A stretch of DNA of 9,867 nucleotides from positions 1 through 9,867 of the forward strand of contig WJIO01000379.1 in assembly GCA_014730235.1 (NCBI GenBank). The letters run 5' to 3'. The stretch is from Candidatus Poribacteria bacterium (GTDB lineage: Bacteria; Poribacteria; DTPJ01; WJIO01). A program made the translations under genes and the position numbers. Shown here in pieces: positions 1 to 6,067 of this stretch. The notes under the pieces were generated by a model. That model worked only from the letters and a program-made list of their open reading frames with translations, was not told the DNA's origin and made no database searches. Every line of letters begins with the position of its first letter. The stretch's first letter is position 1.

Positions 1-837
1 CTACAGGATGGTCTCAAATACCTGGATGCACCTTCACTTTCTGGTGAAAGCGTTATAATTAACAGCGTAAACTTACATTCATATTATAAATTAAACAAAT
101 ATATAGAACCTGAAATTCATGGAAATTTGAGAAGTCGTACATCAATTCATACCGAAAGTGGAGTATTACCCAGCGAAGAAGCCTATCTGAGAGGTGGTTT
201 AGGAACCGGATTAAGGGTTAACGTTTTTCCGGATGTGAAAGCCAGAATAATGTATACCCACAATTTTATTAACTTCGAGGACTTTGATCCCTTTGATCGA
301 AATGGTTATCAGACCGGAATCAAAACCGATATACGTTTATTACCCAGGGCAACCCTGGGGATTCAGTATCTTAGAGGTAAAACGTATTTCCATAAGTGGG
401 AGCGTATTTCTCCTGAGAATTCATTATCCCGTAGTGATTCTACCAGTGAAATTGGGATTTTCACCCAGTTTTACAGTTTCTTCCTGTTTAATTTATCCTA
501 TTCCTATCAGGACGTATCATCCGAAATAGACATTTACTCCCACAAATCAAATAAGATAACTTTGCTTATGGCAAAAAAATTACCTTACGAAGTTATGCTG
601 AATATATATGCTTTAGTAAGGTATAAAAAGTATAACTCCGAATCTTCCAGTGAAACAGATAACCAGGTAGAACTTGAGGATGATGAAAGGGGAACCTTTA
701 CCATAAATGTATCCAGAAAAATAACTCGTGGGTTTAATCTTGAGGCTCAATATGACATGCGTAGAGGACGCTCCTATCTGGAAGAGGGTATTTATACAAG
801 AAGCAATTTCTCCCTGTCCCTCTCATCCCAATTTTGA
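1..837 (+). CDS. Outer-membrane beta-barrel protein, 3' part (5' end outside window)
   Basis: The frame is open from the first base of the window to the TGA at 835-837, giving 278 visible residues, so the true start lies upstream; the TTG at 127 is merely an internal Leu codon. The visible part consists of short segments of alternating polar and hydrophobic/aromatic residues (for example RVNVFPDVKARIMYTH, TLGIQYLRGKTYF, FLFNLSYSYQDV, FNLEAQYDMRRGRSY), separated by acidic or Ser-rich turns. This is the pattern of transmembrane beta-strands. The last strand ends SLSLSSQF with a terminal Phe, the usual C-terminal signal for BAM-dependent insertion. The protein is therefore very likely an integral outer-membrane barrel. 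I do not recognise a specific family; a porin-like barrel or the barrel end of a larger TPR/barrel export protein are both possible. The next gene follows after 69 bp on the same strand. Confidence 0.72.
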   Translation, partial: LQDGLKYLDAPSLSGESVIINSVNLHSYYKLNKYIEPEIHGNLRSRTSIHTESGVLPSEEAYLRGGLGTGLRVNVFPDVKARIMYTHNFINFEDFDPFDRNGYQTGIKTDIRLLPRATLGIQYLRGKTYFHKWERISPENSLSRSDSTSEIGIFTQFYSFFLFNLSYSYQDVSSEIDIYSHKSNKITLLMAKKLPYEVMLNIYALVRYKKYNSESSSETDNQVELEDDERGTFTINVSRKITRGFNLEAQYDMRRGRSYLEEGIYTRSNFSLSLSSQF

Positions 838-845
838 TATACTGT

Positions 846-859
846 CTCAGAATTCTGAG
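846..859. repeat. 14-bp perfect palindrome upstream of the metallophosphoesterase gene
   Basis: CTCAGAATTCTGAG reads the same on both strands. It sits 9 bp after the barrel gene stop and 47 bp before the next start. Short ATAC (839-842) and GTAT (860-863) sequences flank it, with a 3-nt offset on the left. It could be an operator half-site pair or a weak hairpin; there is no U-tract to make it a convincing terminator. Function unknown. Confidence 0.35.
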
Positions 860-898
860 GTATGGTATCAGATATTTGAAAAAATCAACAGAAATTAT

Positions 899-903
899 GG
901 AGG
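899..903 (+). promoter_or_regulatory. Ribosome binding site (GGAGG) bearing on start choice of the metallophosphoesterase
   Basis: GGAGG ends 3 nt before the ATG at 907 and 6 nt before the second, in-frame ATG at 910. The 6-nt spacing matches the other genes in this window (cupin, UroD-like and sulfatase-like genes all have 6 nt), so initiation at 910, which removes one Met, is slightly favoured. Confidence 0.6.
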
Positions 904-906
904 AAA

Positions 907-1389
907 ATGATGCTTATAGGAGTTATTTCCGATTCTCATGATAATATACCGATAATTACAAAAGCTGTACAGTATTTTAATGATCGTGGAGTAAAAATGG
1001 TTATCCATGCGGGGGATTATGTCGCGCCCTTTGCCTTAAAACCCATGGCGAAACTAAACTGTGAATACGTAGGTGTATTTGGTAATAACGATGGTGAAAT
1101 ACTGGGTTTGAATAAAGTCTCAGAAGGAAGGATAAAAATAGCACCCTATTCTTTGACATTGGATAACAAAAAAATCCTGGTTCTGCATGAACCCGGTGCA
1201 TTAGAAGCTTTAACCGAAAGTCAGGTCTATGATATAATCATATACGGTCACACTCACGAAGCTGCGGTAAAAAAGCATGGTAAAACTCTGGTTGTCAATC
1301 CCGGTGAATGTGGCGGTTGGCTTGAAGACAAGAGAAGTATTGCCATAATTAATCTGGATGATTTAAACTCTGAAATTCGATATCTGTAG
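907..1389 (+). CDS. YfcE/MJ0936-family metallophosphoesterase (calcineurin-like phosphodiesterase)
   Basis: This 160-residue protein has the length and motif order of the small YfcE/MJ0936-type phosphodiesterases, which hydrolyse phosphodiesters with a two-metal centre. Metal-binding motifs are visible in order: D9-x-H11 in SDSHDN, G36-D37 in HAGDYV, G59-N60-N61-D62, His94 in VLHEPG, and G114-H115-T116-H117, followed by NPGE (131-134), which is the usual end of the fold. The third motif reads LHEPG where many relatives have THGH, but its His is kept. There is no signal peptide, so it should be cytoplasmic. The physiological substrate cannot be read from sequence. It lies 69 bp after the barrel gene and 35 bp before the cupin gene, so co-transcription with the cupin is likely. 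Confidence 0.9.
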   Translation: MMLIGVISDSHDNIPIITKAVQYFNDRGVKMVIHAGDYVAPFALKPMAKLNCEYVGVFGNNDGEILGLNKVSEGRIKIAPYSLTLDNKKILVLHEPGALEALTESQVYDIIIYGHTHEAAVKKHGKTLVVNPGECGGWLEDKRSIAIINLDDLNSEIRYL

Positions 1390-1412
1390 ATATTCATTTT
1401 CTGCTAATAACC

Positions 1413-1418
1413 AAGGAG
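1413..1418 (+). promoter_or_regulatory. Ribosome binding site of the cupin gene
   Basis: AAGGAG lies 6 nt before the ATG at 1425 and fixes that start. Confidence 0.7.
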
Positions 1419-1424
1419 AGAAAT

Positions 1425-1829
1425 ATGTCAAAAATGAAGGGAAAAAGATTCGTAACCGCTGAAGAGGTAGAAACTCAGGTATTTGACTGGGGTAAGATTA
1501 AATGGCTCAGTGAACCCCTGGTTACAAACGCTGAACTTTTCAGTATGGGAATTGTTTTACTCGAACCCGGCAAGGGTCACGAAAATCATAACCATCCGGG
1601 CGTTGAAGAGATTCTGTATATCATATCTGGAAAAGGTGAACAGATGGTTGAAGGTGAACGCAGGGAAGTCGGCCCCGGAACCGTTATACATATTCCACCG
1701 GATGTATATCACGAAACCATAAACACCGGCTGGGAAGAGATGAAGATTATAGCAATCTACGCCCCACCAGGCCCGGAAGCTGAATTAAGGGAAATACCTG
1801 AGTGTAAGATAATTCCGCCTGAGAAATAA
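1425..1829 (+). CDS. Single-domain cupin protein
   Basis: This 134-residue protein is one cupin barrel of the RmlC-like fold. Cupin motif 1 is complete: Gly51, His55-x-His57, Glu61/Glu62 and Gly69 in the stretch GHENHNHPGVEEILYIISG. Motif 2 is also complete: Gly85, Pro91, Asp93 at the usual Gly position, His96 and Asn100. The 2-His/Glu/His metal site is therefore intact, and an Fe, Mn, Ni or Zn-bound protein is expected. Single-domain cupins include sugar isomerases, dioxygenases, dehydratases and sensors, and the sequence does not separate these. The C-terminal extension is rich in Pro and Glu (residues 114-134). It follows the phosphoesterase gene by 35 bp and is followed by a strong hairpin, so it is the last gene of its transcript. 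Confidence 0.9.
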   Translation: MSKMKGKRFVTAEEVETQVFDWGKIKWLSEPLVTNAELFSMGIVLLEPGKGHENHNHPGVEEILYIISGKGEQMVEGERREVGPGTVIHIPPDVYHETINTGWEEMKIIAIYAPPGPEAELREIPECKIIPPEK

Positions 1830-1838
1830 AGAAAGATT

Positions 1839-1858
1839 GGGCACGCATCAGCGTGCCC
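1839..1858. terminator. GC-rich hairpin terminator between convergent genes
   Basis: An 8-bp perfect stem (GGGCACGC / GCGTGCCC) with a 4-nt ATCA loop sits 9 bp after the cupin stop and 24 bp beyond the stop of the convergent UroD-like gene. On the minus strand it is followed by a T-rich run (AATCTTTCTTTATT), as expected of an intrinsic terminator. On the plus strand the following bases are not T-rich, so termination there is weaker or depends on other factors. Confidence 0.75.
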
Positions 1859-1882
1859 TGCAAAACCATATAAAAACTCACT

Positions 1883-2800
1883 TTATTCTACATCATACCT
1901 GCCGTATTTTTCCCGTAGTTCCATCATAAGCTTATATCTTTCCGGAGGCATACCCTTAAAGGCTACGTTGCTGGTACAGAAAATATAACCACCACCGGGC
2001 ATACCATCTCGGAGAGATCGGAGAATATCCTCCCTGACTTCCTCGTCGGTTCCGGTTTGCATAAGACCGCAGTTTACATTACCAGCAAGACAGACTTTAT
2101 CACCCACAAGCTTTTTTACCTCTGCCAGATCAACTTTAGCCTGGGGATCAATAGAATGTAAAGCATGGGGTTTGCATGAAACCAGTTGGTCCAGTATAGG
2201 CATAATGTCACCATCTGTATGTTTGATAACATAAGCACCATTTTCCCGGTGGGATTCAATTAATCGGTGAAGATATGGAGTTACGAATTCAGCGAACATA
2301 TTAGGGGATAGAAAAGGTCCGTCGTTAAAACAGTAATCAGCACACATGGTCAGACATTCAGCACCTGCTTCCAGTTGAGCCTTTCCCGACTTTATGCCGT
2401 TTTCTACAGATGCCTTCAGGCCCCGTTTAACCTCGTCTGCTTCCTCAAAAAGCCTGACAGACATCTGAACCATGTTTTCACCATTAGGTATTCCCATAGT
2501 TCCATCAGCTTCACCGCATAAGAGGTATTTTTTATCCGCGCCTCTTTCCACCAACTTACGAAGTATCCTGGTGTCACCGGTTCTTATAATGGAATAATCC
2601 AACTCTTCGGCTATTTGAAGATGTAGATCAACATTATAACCCAGATTTTCATCCAATTCCTTGCCCGTAACATTACGAGTATCTTTAAAGCTTTTCCCGA
2701 AGAACTCCTGAGTAAGCTGGAATTCCAATTCAAAAGTAGGAACTATGTCATCGGGCTGTCTCAATTCAAGAGCCGCTATTACTCGCTCTTTTGGTGTCAT
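1883..2800 (-). CDS. Uroporphyrinogen decarboxylase (UroD)-family protein, MtaA/CmuA-like
   Basis: This 305-residue protein opens MTPKERVIAALELRQPDDIVP, typical of the UroD superfamily branch that includes corrinoid-dependent methyltransferases such as MtaA and CmuA. Further family landmarks are DYCFNDGPFLSPNMF (155-169), HTDGDIMPIL (194-203), LHSIDPQ (214-220), LAGNVN (238-243) and a glycine-rich GMPGGGYIF (266-274). True heme-pathway HemE is about 350 residues with different N-terminal signatures, so this is unlikely to be HemE. Methyltransferases of the MtaA type bind zinc with a His-x-Cys motif; here the equivalent is His194-Thr-Asp196, so the classical zinc site is not present, although Cys275 lies near where the distal Cys would fall. 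Such HTDG/HSDG variants are common in environmental paralogues with no assigned reaction. The start is fixed by CGGAGG 6 nt upstream. It is the second gene after the TPR protein, 20 bp downstream. Confidence 0.85.
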   Translation of the reverse strand: MTPKERVIAALELRQPDDIVPTFELEFQLTQEFFGKSFKDTRNVTGKELDENLGYNVDLHLQIAEELDYSIIRTGDTRILRKLVERGADKKYLLCGEADGTMGIPNGENMVQMSVRLFEEADEVKRGLKASVENGIKSGKAQLEAGAECLTMCADYCFNDGPFLSPNMFAEFVTPYLHRLIESHRENGAYVIKHTDGDIMPILDQLVSCKPHALHSIDPQAKVDLAEVKKLVGDKVCLAGNVNCGLMQTGTDEEVREDILRSLRDGMPGGGYIFCTSNVAFKGMPPERYKLMMELREKYGRYDVE

Positions 2801-2806
2801 TAATGT

Positions 2807-2811
2807 CCTCC
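2807..2811 (-). promoter_or_regulatory. Ribosome binding site of the UroD-like gene
   Basis: GGAGG on the minus strand, 6 nt before the ATG at 2800, lies inside the 20-bp gap after the TPR gene stop. This supports translation of the two genes from one transcript. Confidence 0.7.
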
Positions 2812-2820
2812 GTATTCATT

Positions 2821-4122
2821 CTATCCCTTCGCTAAAGAAGGTGATTTATTTTTTCCAAGATTTACAAGGGTCATCCTGAGAAATCGGTCATTAGGGTGTA
2901 TATATAATATATCAATAAGCAGTTTCCGGGCATCGTCAATGCGACCTAACCCTTCGTAGGATTTTGCTAAAGCTCCTGCGATATGGGGATCTCTGCTTCT
3001 TATTTTATATATGGGTTCCAGTAATTTAACAACTTTTGCATATTCTTTCATTTTCGAATAACAAAAGGCCAACTGGGTCTGGAAATATATAGAATTGGTT
3101 TGCAATTTTAAAGCTTCCTGGAATTCCTCAGCCGCTTCTTCATATCTTTTTTCCCGTTTAAGGTGTTGAGCCAGTAGTGCATGTAGATGAGGGTTATCCC
3201 TGCGGGAGGGAATTTTGAGTATTTTTTGAAGCTGAGAGATTATCGCTTCAGAATCCCGGCCTTTGACTTTACTGGATAGTAATCCCCTGAAGGCGTAACT
3301 ATCTTCGGGATCAAGTTCTACAGCCTTCTGGTATTCTTCTATGGCTTTTTCGTCCTCCTTTTTCCATGCGTATACATCGCCAAGGGCGTGGTGAAGGGCA
3401 GAATCATTAGGAGATAATTCCAATCCTCTATTTAAGATTGATTCTGCTTCCTGAATTCTCCCCAGTTTACGGTATATTACCCCTAGTTTGCTGTAGGCAT
3501 ATATATCTTCTGGATTTAAATTAAGTATCTCTTCAAAAATCCTGGCTGATTCTTCCAGCTTATTCTCTTTAAAGAGAATTTCTCCCTTTACGCTATGAGC
3601 AAAGGGATTTTCGGGATTTAATTTCAGAGACATATCAATAAGGCGGCTGGATTCGTCAATATTTCCCTCCTGGAAATATATGTGGGCCAGGTGTGAAAGA
3701 GCGAAGTGGTTGTTTGGGTTCTTTTCCAGTGCTTTTTCAAACTGCTCGATGGCCTCAGAAAATTTACCCTGATGCTTATAGGCAAGACCTTTTTCACCTG
3801 GTTCTTCCCCCTTATCAAACATCTGGGGTTTCCTTGCTTCATCTTTTATATTTTGAAGTATGTCCCTGAGACTTAGAAGCATTCTTCCCATCTCAGCGAT
3901 CTTTCGCTCTCTTATTTCCGGATTTGCTTTATCATATCCCACTACTGTATTTTTAATATTATTAAGGATTCGATGGAGTCCGGAATCATTATGATTGCTG
4001 ATTAATTCATCACACCAGCGGATGATATATTCTTCCAGACTGCCCAATACTGATGAGCCAGTATATCCGGTAGTTTGCTCCCGGGTTAGAATTCTGTAAA
4101 AGATATCCAGTTTACCTGACAT
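2821..4122 (-). CDS. TPR-repeat protein
   Basis: With the ATG at 4122 the protein has 433 residues, beginning MSGKLDIFYRIL. A GTG at 4152 in frame would add 10 residues, but it lies only about 16 nt after the predicted transcription start and has no Shine-Dalgarno sequence, so the ATG is preferred; that start also has only a weak AGG 10 nt upstream. The first ~105 residues are predicted helical and unlike TPRs. From about residue 107 to 418 there are roughly nine consecutive 34-residue TPR units, several with the classical pattern (for example YAYSKLGVIYRKLGRIQEAE and ALEKNPNN at repeat ends). There is no signal peptide or membrane segment, so it should be a cytoplasmic helical scaffold that binds other proteins. 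Its partner cannot be deduced. It is the first gene of an operon with the UroD-like gene. Confidence 0.87.
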   Translation of the reverse strand: MSGKLDIFYRILTREQTTGYTGSSVLGSLEEYIIRWCDELISNHNDSGLHRILNNIKNTVVGYDKANPEIRERKIAEMGRMLLSLRDILQNIKDEARKPQMFDKGEEPGEKGLAYKHQGKFSEAIEQFEKALEKNPNNHFALSHLAHIYFQEGNIDESSRLIDMSLKLNPENPFAHSVKGEILFKENKLEESARIFEEILNLNPEDIYAYSKLGVIYRKLGRIQEAESILNRGLELSPNDSALHHALGDVYAWKKEDEKAIEEYQKAVELDPEDSYAFRGLLSSKVKGRDSEAIISQLQKILKIPSRRDNPHLHALLAQHLKREKRYEEAAEEFQEALKLQTNSIYFQTQLAFCYSKMKEYAKVVKLLEPIYKIRSRDPHIAGALAKSYEGLGRIDDARKLLIDILYIHPNDRFLRMTLVNLGKNKSPSLAKG

Positions 4123-4174
4123 GTTTAATAAACCTATAAATGTATAGACCACGTTTAATTAGTGCTTAATAATA

Positions 4175-4204
4175 ATTATAACTTCTTATGGTCTATAATG
4201 TCAA
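4175..4204 (-). promoter_or_regulatory. Near-consensus sigma70-type promoter of the TPR/UroD operon
   Basis: On the minus strand TTGACA (4199-4204) and TATAAT (4175-4180) are both perfect hexamers separated by 18 bp. Transcription would start near 4168, giving a leader of about 45 nt to the ATG at 4122. The match suggests strong, largely constitutive expression by a housekeeping sigma factor. Confidence 0.75.
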
Positions 4205-4292
4205 GAAATAGAGAGATACAACCAAGCATAAATTTTACATCCCTGTGTTATTGCGAAGAACGGAGTAGCAAATAAAGTTTTTAGTCTGTATC

Positions 4293-4473
4293 AAAATTTT
4301 TGGCTCATCCAGTTTAAGTGTGGAAGTGTAAAAGACATTGTCCAATTAAGAAAAAAAATATCCTCCATTTGTCATTCCTGCTTCAAGCTTTTTGAAAAAG
4401 CTTGAAGCAGGAATGACAAGCTGAGAAAATTTTCAAATTATTACCATACTCAAACCGGAAGAGCCAAAGTTTT
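4293..4473. repeat. Imperfect outer inverted repeat enclosing the palindrome (MITE-like element)
   Basis: Bases 4293-4323 and the complement of 4444-4473 align over about 30 nt with one gap and about five mismatches, centred on the shared core TTGGCTC. The enclosed segment is about 180 bp, contains no gene and has the 51-bp palindrome near its middle. A short element with inverted ends and no transposase fits a decayed MITE, but the arms are imperfect and the boundaries are uncertain. Confidence 0.4.
4369..4419. repeat. 51-bp perfect palindrome, REP/REPIN-type repeat copy 1
   Basis: Two perfectly complementary 25-nt arms (4369-4393 and 4395-4419) meet at a single central G4394. The outer 13 nt, TTGTCATTCCTGC, and its complement at the right end are identical to the ends of the element at 7288-7366, while the interior (HindIII-like AAGCTT twice) is different. 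It lies between two divergent genes, where neither gene needs a terminator, so it is better read as a dispersed repeat than as a terminator. It would form a very stable hairpin or cruciform. Confidence 0.8.
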
Positions 4474-4543
4474 CACGGACATAAATTGGGAGATACAATA
4501 GTAATATAATTGAGATTTTCCCTTGAATTAAAGTTAATTGTCC

Positions 4544-4571
4544 TTTAGACTATGGAAACCGACATTATAAT
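4544..4571 (+). promoter_or_regulatory. Possible promoter of the sulfatase-like gene
   Basis: TATAAT at 4566-4571 is a perfect -10 hexamer; TTTAGA at 4544-4549 is a 4/6 match to the -35 with a 16-bp spacer. The leader would be about 25 nt and includes the Shine-Dalgarno. The weak -35 suggests that an activator may help, but no clear activator site is seen. Confidence 0.45.
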
Positions 4572-4590
4572 CATTATTATTTGATATATC

Positions 4591-4596
4591 AGGAGG
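4591..4596 (+). promoter_or_regulatory. Ribosome binding site of the sulfatase-like gene
   Basis: A perfect AGGAGG 6 nt before the ATG at 4603 confirms that start. Confidence 0.8.
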
Positions 4597-4602
4597 TAGT
4601 AA

Positions 4603-6009
4603 ATGAATATTGTATTGGTTGTATTTGATTCTTTACGTAAGGATTGCATGGGTTGCTATGGCCCGCCACCGTGGTGGAGGGTTAAAACTCCAAATTTTGA
4701 CAGATTGGCGGAAGAATCTCTTGTAATGACCCACATGTATCCGGAATCGCTGCCAACTTTGCCCACAAGACGGGCACTTTACACCGGTCAACGGGTTTAT
4801 CCGTTTTTCAACGGCAATTTCAGGTTGAAAGGTGATTTTGTAGGCGCGCCGGGGTGGGGCCCTATACCTGAAGAGCAGGATACCCTGGCAGAAATCCTCA
4901 GTTCCAAGGGATACAGAACAGGATTATTTTCCGATGTCTATCACATGTTTAAGCCATCAAAGAATTTCTGGCGTGGGTTTGACCAGTGGATGTTCCTAAG
5001 AGGTCAGGAAACAGATAAACAGCGAAGCGGGCCCGATTTAACCCAGGAAGAAATTGATTATTGGCTGCCAAAAGAAATGCAAACTCCCGGGAAAGTAAAC
5101 TTTATCCGTCAGTGCATTAGAAACATGAGGGATAGGGTCAAGGAAGAAGATTATTTCAATGCCCGGGTTTTGATAGAGGCTTCAAGATGGCTCGAACAAA
5201 ACCGGGATGCAGAAAAACTTTTCCTGACAATAGAAAGCTTTGATCCCCATGAACCCTGGCTTGTTCCTGAATATTACCGCAGGATGTATGACGACAGCGA
5301 TGGGCCGGAACAGGTGGCATCAGGTTACGCCAATACCGACAATCTTGATCCCCAGCTATTGAAGAGAACCCGGGCTAACTATACAGGCCTTGTGACTATG
5401 TGCGACCGATGGTTCGGGCATCTTTATGAAACCATGCGGGTATTGGGTATGCTGGAAAACACGATCTTGATTTTCACAACAGATCACGGTCATTCCATAG
5501 GCGATCATAAGTATATGGGCAAACGTGGTTATCCATCAGCACCTGAAGTCTATGACGTGCCGCTGTTAATCCGCCATCCAGAGGGAATAGGTGCAGGCAA
5601 GCGCAATGATATACTGGTTCAGCATACGGACATAGCCGCTCAGATACTGGATTTTGCCGGAGTTGAACCAGAACAGCCAATGCACGGTAAGGACTTCTGG
5701 AAATCTGCTGTCGAGGATGGTGATCCTGTAAGGGAACATGTAACTGTCGGATGGGGTTCGGCTATGACGGTTATTAACCATGACTGGTGGCTGAATTGTA
5801 AAGTTAATGGCAAAGGGGTATTCCTGAGAAACCTCAACGATGACAAGCCTTTTGAGAGAAATCATGCTAATGAAAATCCTGAAGTTGTAAAGGATTTGTT
5901 TGACAAAGGTGTGGAAGATGCCGGCGGAAGCTTCCCTGATTTCATAACTAAGCTGGCGGAAGGCCAGGCCGATGCCCCCGGTTGCAGCGAACTGGCAGCC
6001 AGAGAATAA
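4603..6009 (+). CDS. Sulfatase-superfamily hydrolase with Thr at the nucleophile position
   Basis: This 468-residue protein belongs to the alkaline phosphatase/sulfatase superfamily. Visible landmarks are VVFDSLRKDCMGCYG (7-20) with metal ligand Asp9, TPNFDRLAEES (29-39), the nucleophile motif (52-56), a FDPHEPW loop (213-219) with His216, TTDHGHSIGDH (292-302) with Asp294 and His295, and Lys307. Fold and metal site therefore look intact. Classical sulfatases carry C/S-x-P-x-R, whose Cys or Ser becomes formylglycine. Here the motif is T52-L-P-T-R56, with ACT encoding Thr at 4756-4758, so formylglycine formation is not expected. Thr nucleophiles are known in related phosphodiesterases, phosphomutases and phosphoethanolamine transferases, so a phospho- or phosphono-ester substrate, or a Thr-dependent sulfatase-like reaction, should be considered. 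No signal peptide is visible, so it is probably cytoplasmic. It is a single-gene unit: a divergent promoter region precedes it and a hairpin follows. Confidence 0.88.
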   Translation: MNIVLVVFDSLRKDCMGCYGPPPWWRVKTPNFDRLAEESLVMTHMYPESLPTLPTRRALYTGQRVYPFFNGNFRLKGDFVGAPGWGPIPEEQDTLAEILSSKGYRTGLFSDVYHMFKPSKNFWRGFDQWMFLRGQETDKQRSGPDLTQEEIDYWLPKEMQTPGKVNFIRQCIRNMRDRVKEEDYFNARVLIEASRWLEQNRDAEKLFLTIESFDPHEPWLVPEYYRRMYDDSDGPEQVASGYANTDNLDPQLLKRTRANYTGLVTMCDRWFGHLYETMRVLGMLENTILIFTTDHGHSIGDHKYMGKRGYPSAPEVYDVPLLIRHPEGIGAGKRNDILVQHTDIAAQILDFAGVEPEQPMHGKDFWKSAVEDGDPVREHVTVGWGSAMTVINHDWWLNCKVNGKGVFLRNLNDDKPFERNHANENPEVVKDLFDKGVEDAGGSFPDFITKLAEGQADAPGCSELAARE

Positions 6010-6015
6010 TAAGCG

Positions 6016-6060
6016 TATTAAAAGTATTTTCACAGATAATCTGTGAAAATACTTTTAATA
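6016..6060. terminator. 45-bp palindrome between convergent genes, likely bidirectional terminator
   Basis: Two perfect 22-nt arms (6016-6037 and 6039-6060) surround a single A at 6038. The palindrome starts 7 nt after the sulfatase-like gene stop and ends 8 nt before the stop of the convergent IMPase gene. The stem includes an A-run on the left and a T-run on the right (AAAAGTATTTT / AAAATACTTTT), so the T-rich end lies downstream in both directions, as in bidirectional intrinsic terminators. The stem is AT-rich, which is less typical. Confidence 0.7.
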
Positions 6061-6067
6061 TTGTAAA

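Larger units (their letters stand above)
4153..4602. other. 450-bp divergent intergenic region
   Basis: No coding frame is convincing here. The region holds the minus-strand promoter at 4175-4204, a degenerate TTGC...GCAA sequence at 4250-4270, an imperfect inverted repeat (4293-4323 with 4444-4473) surrounding a perfect 51-bp palindrome (4369-4419), a 9-bp direct repeat GAGATACAA at 4213-4221 and 4490-4498, and a possible promoter for the plus-strand sulfatase-like gene at 4544-4571. It reads like a gene spacer enlarged by insertion of small non-autonomous repeats. Confidence 0.6.

Noticed and set aside
127-837. A complete 236-residue gene beginning at the TTG at 127
   Set aside because: The frame stays open to base 1 and there is no ribosome binding site before 127, so the gene starts upstream of the window.
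1883-2800. hemE, the heme-pathway uroporphyrinogen decarboxylase
   Set aside because: The protein is about 50 residues too short and has the N-terminus and HTDG motif of the MtaA/CmuA-like branch; no heme genes are nearby.
4330-4346. GTAAAAGACATTGTCC as the end of an insertion sequence
   Set aside because: No matching inverted end and no transposase remnant was found in the spacer.
4369-4419. The 51-bp palindrome as a transcription terminator
   Set aside because: It lies between divergent genes, so no visible gene ends there, and its ends match a dispersed repeat elsewhere in the window.
5566-6033. A 155-residue minus-strand reading frame within the sulfatase-like gene
   Set aside because: It is antisense to a strongly conserved enzyme, has no ribosome binding site and shows no recognisable protein features.
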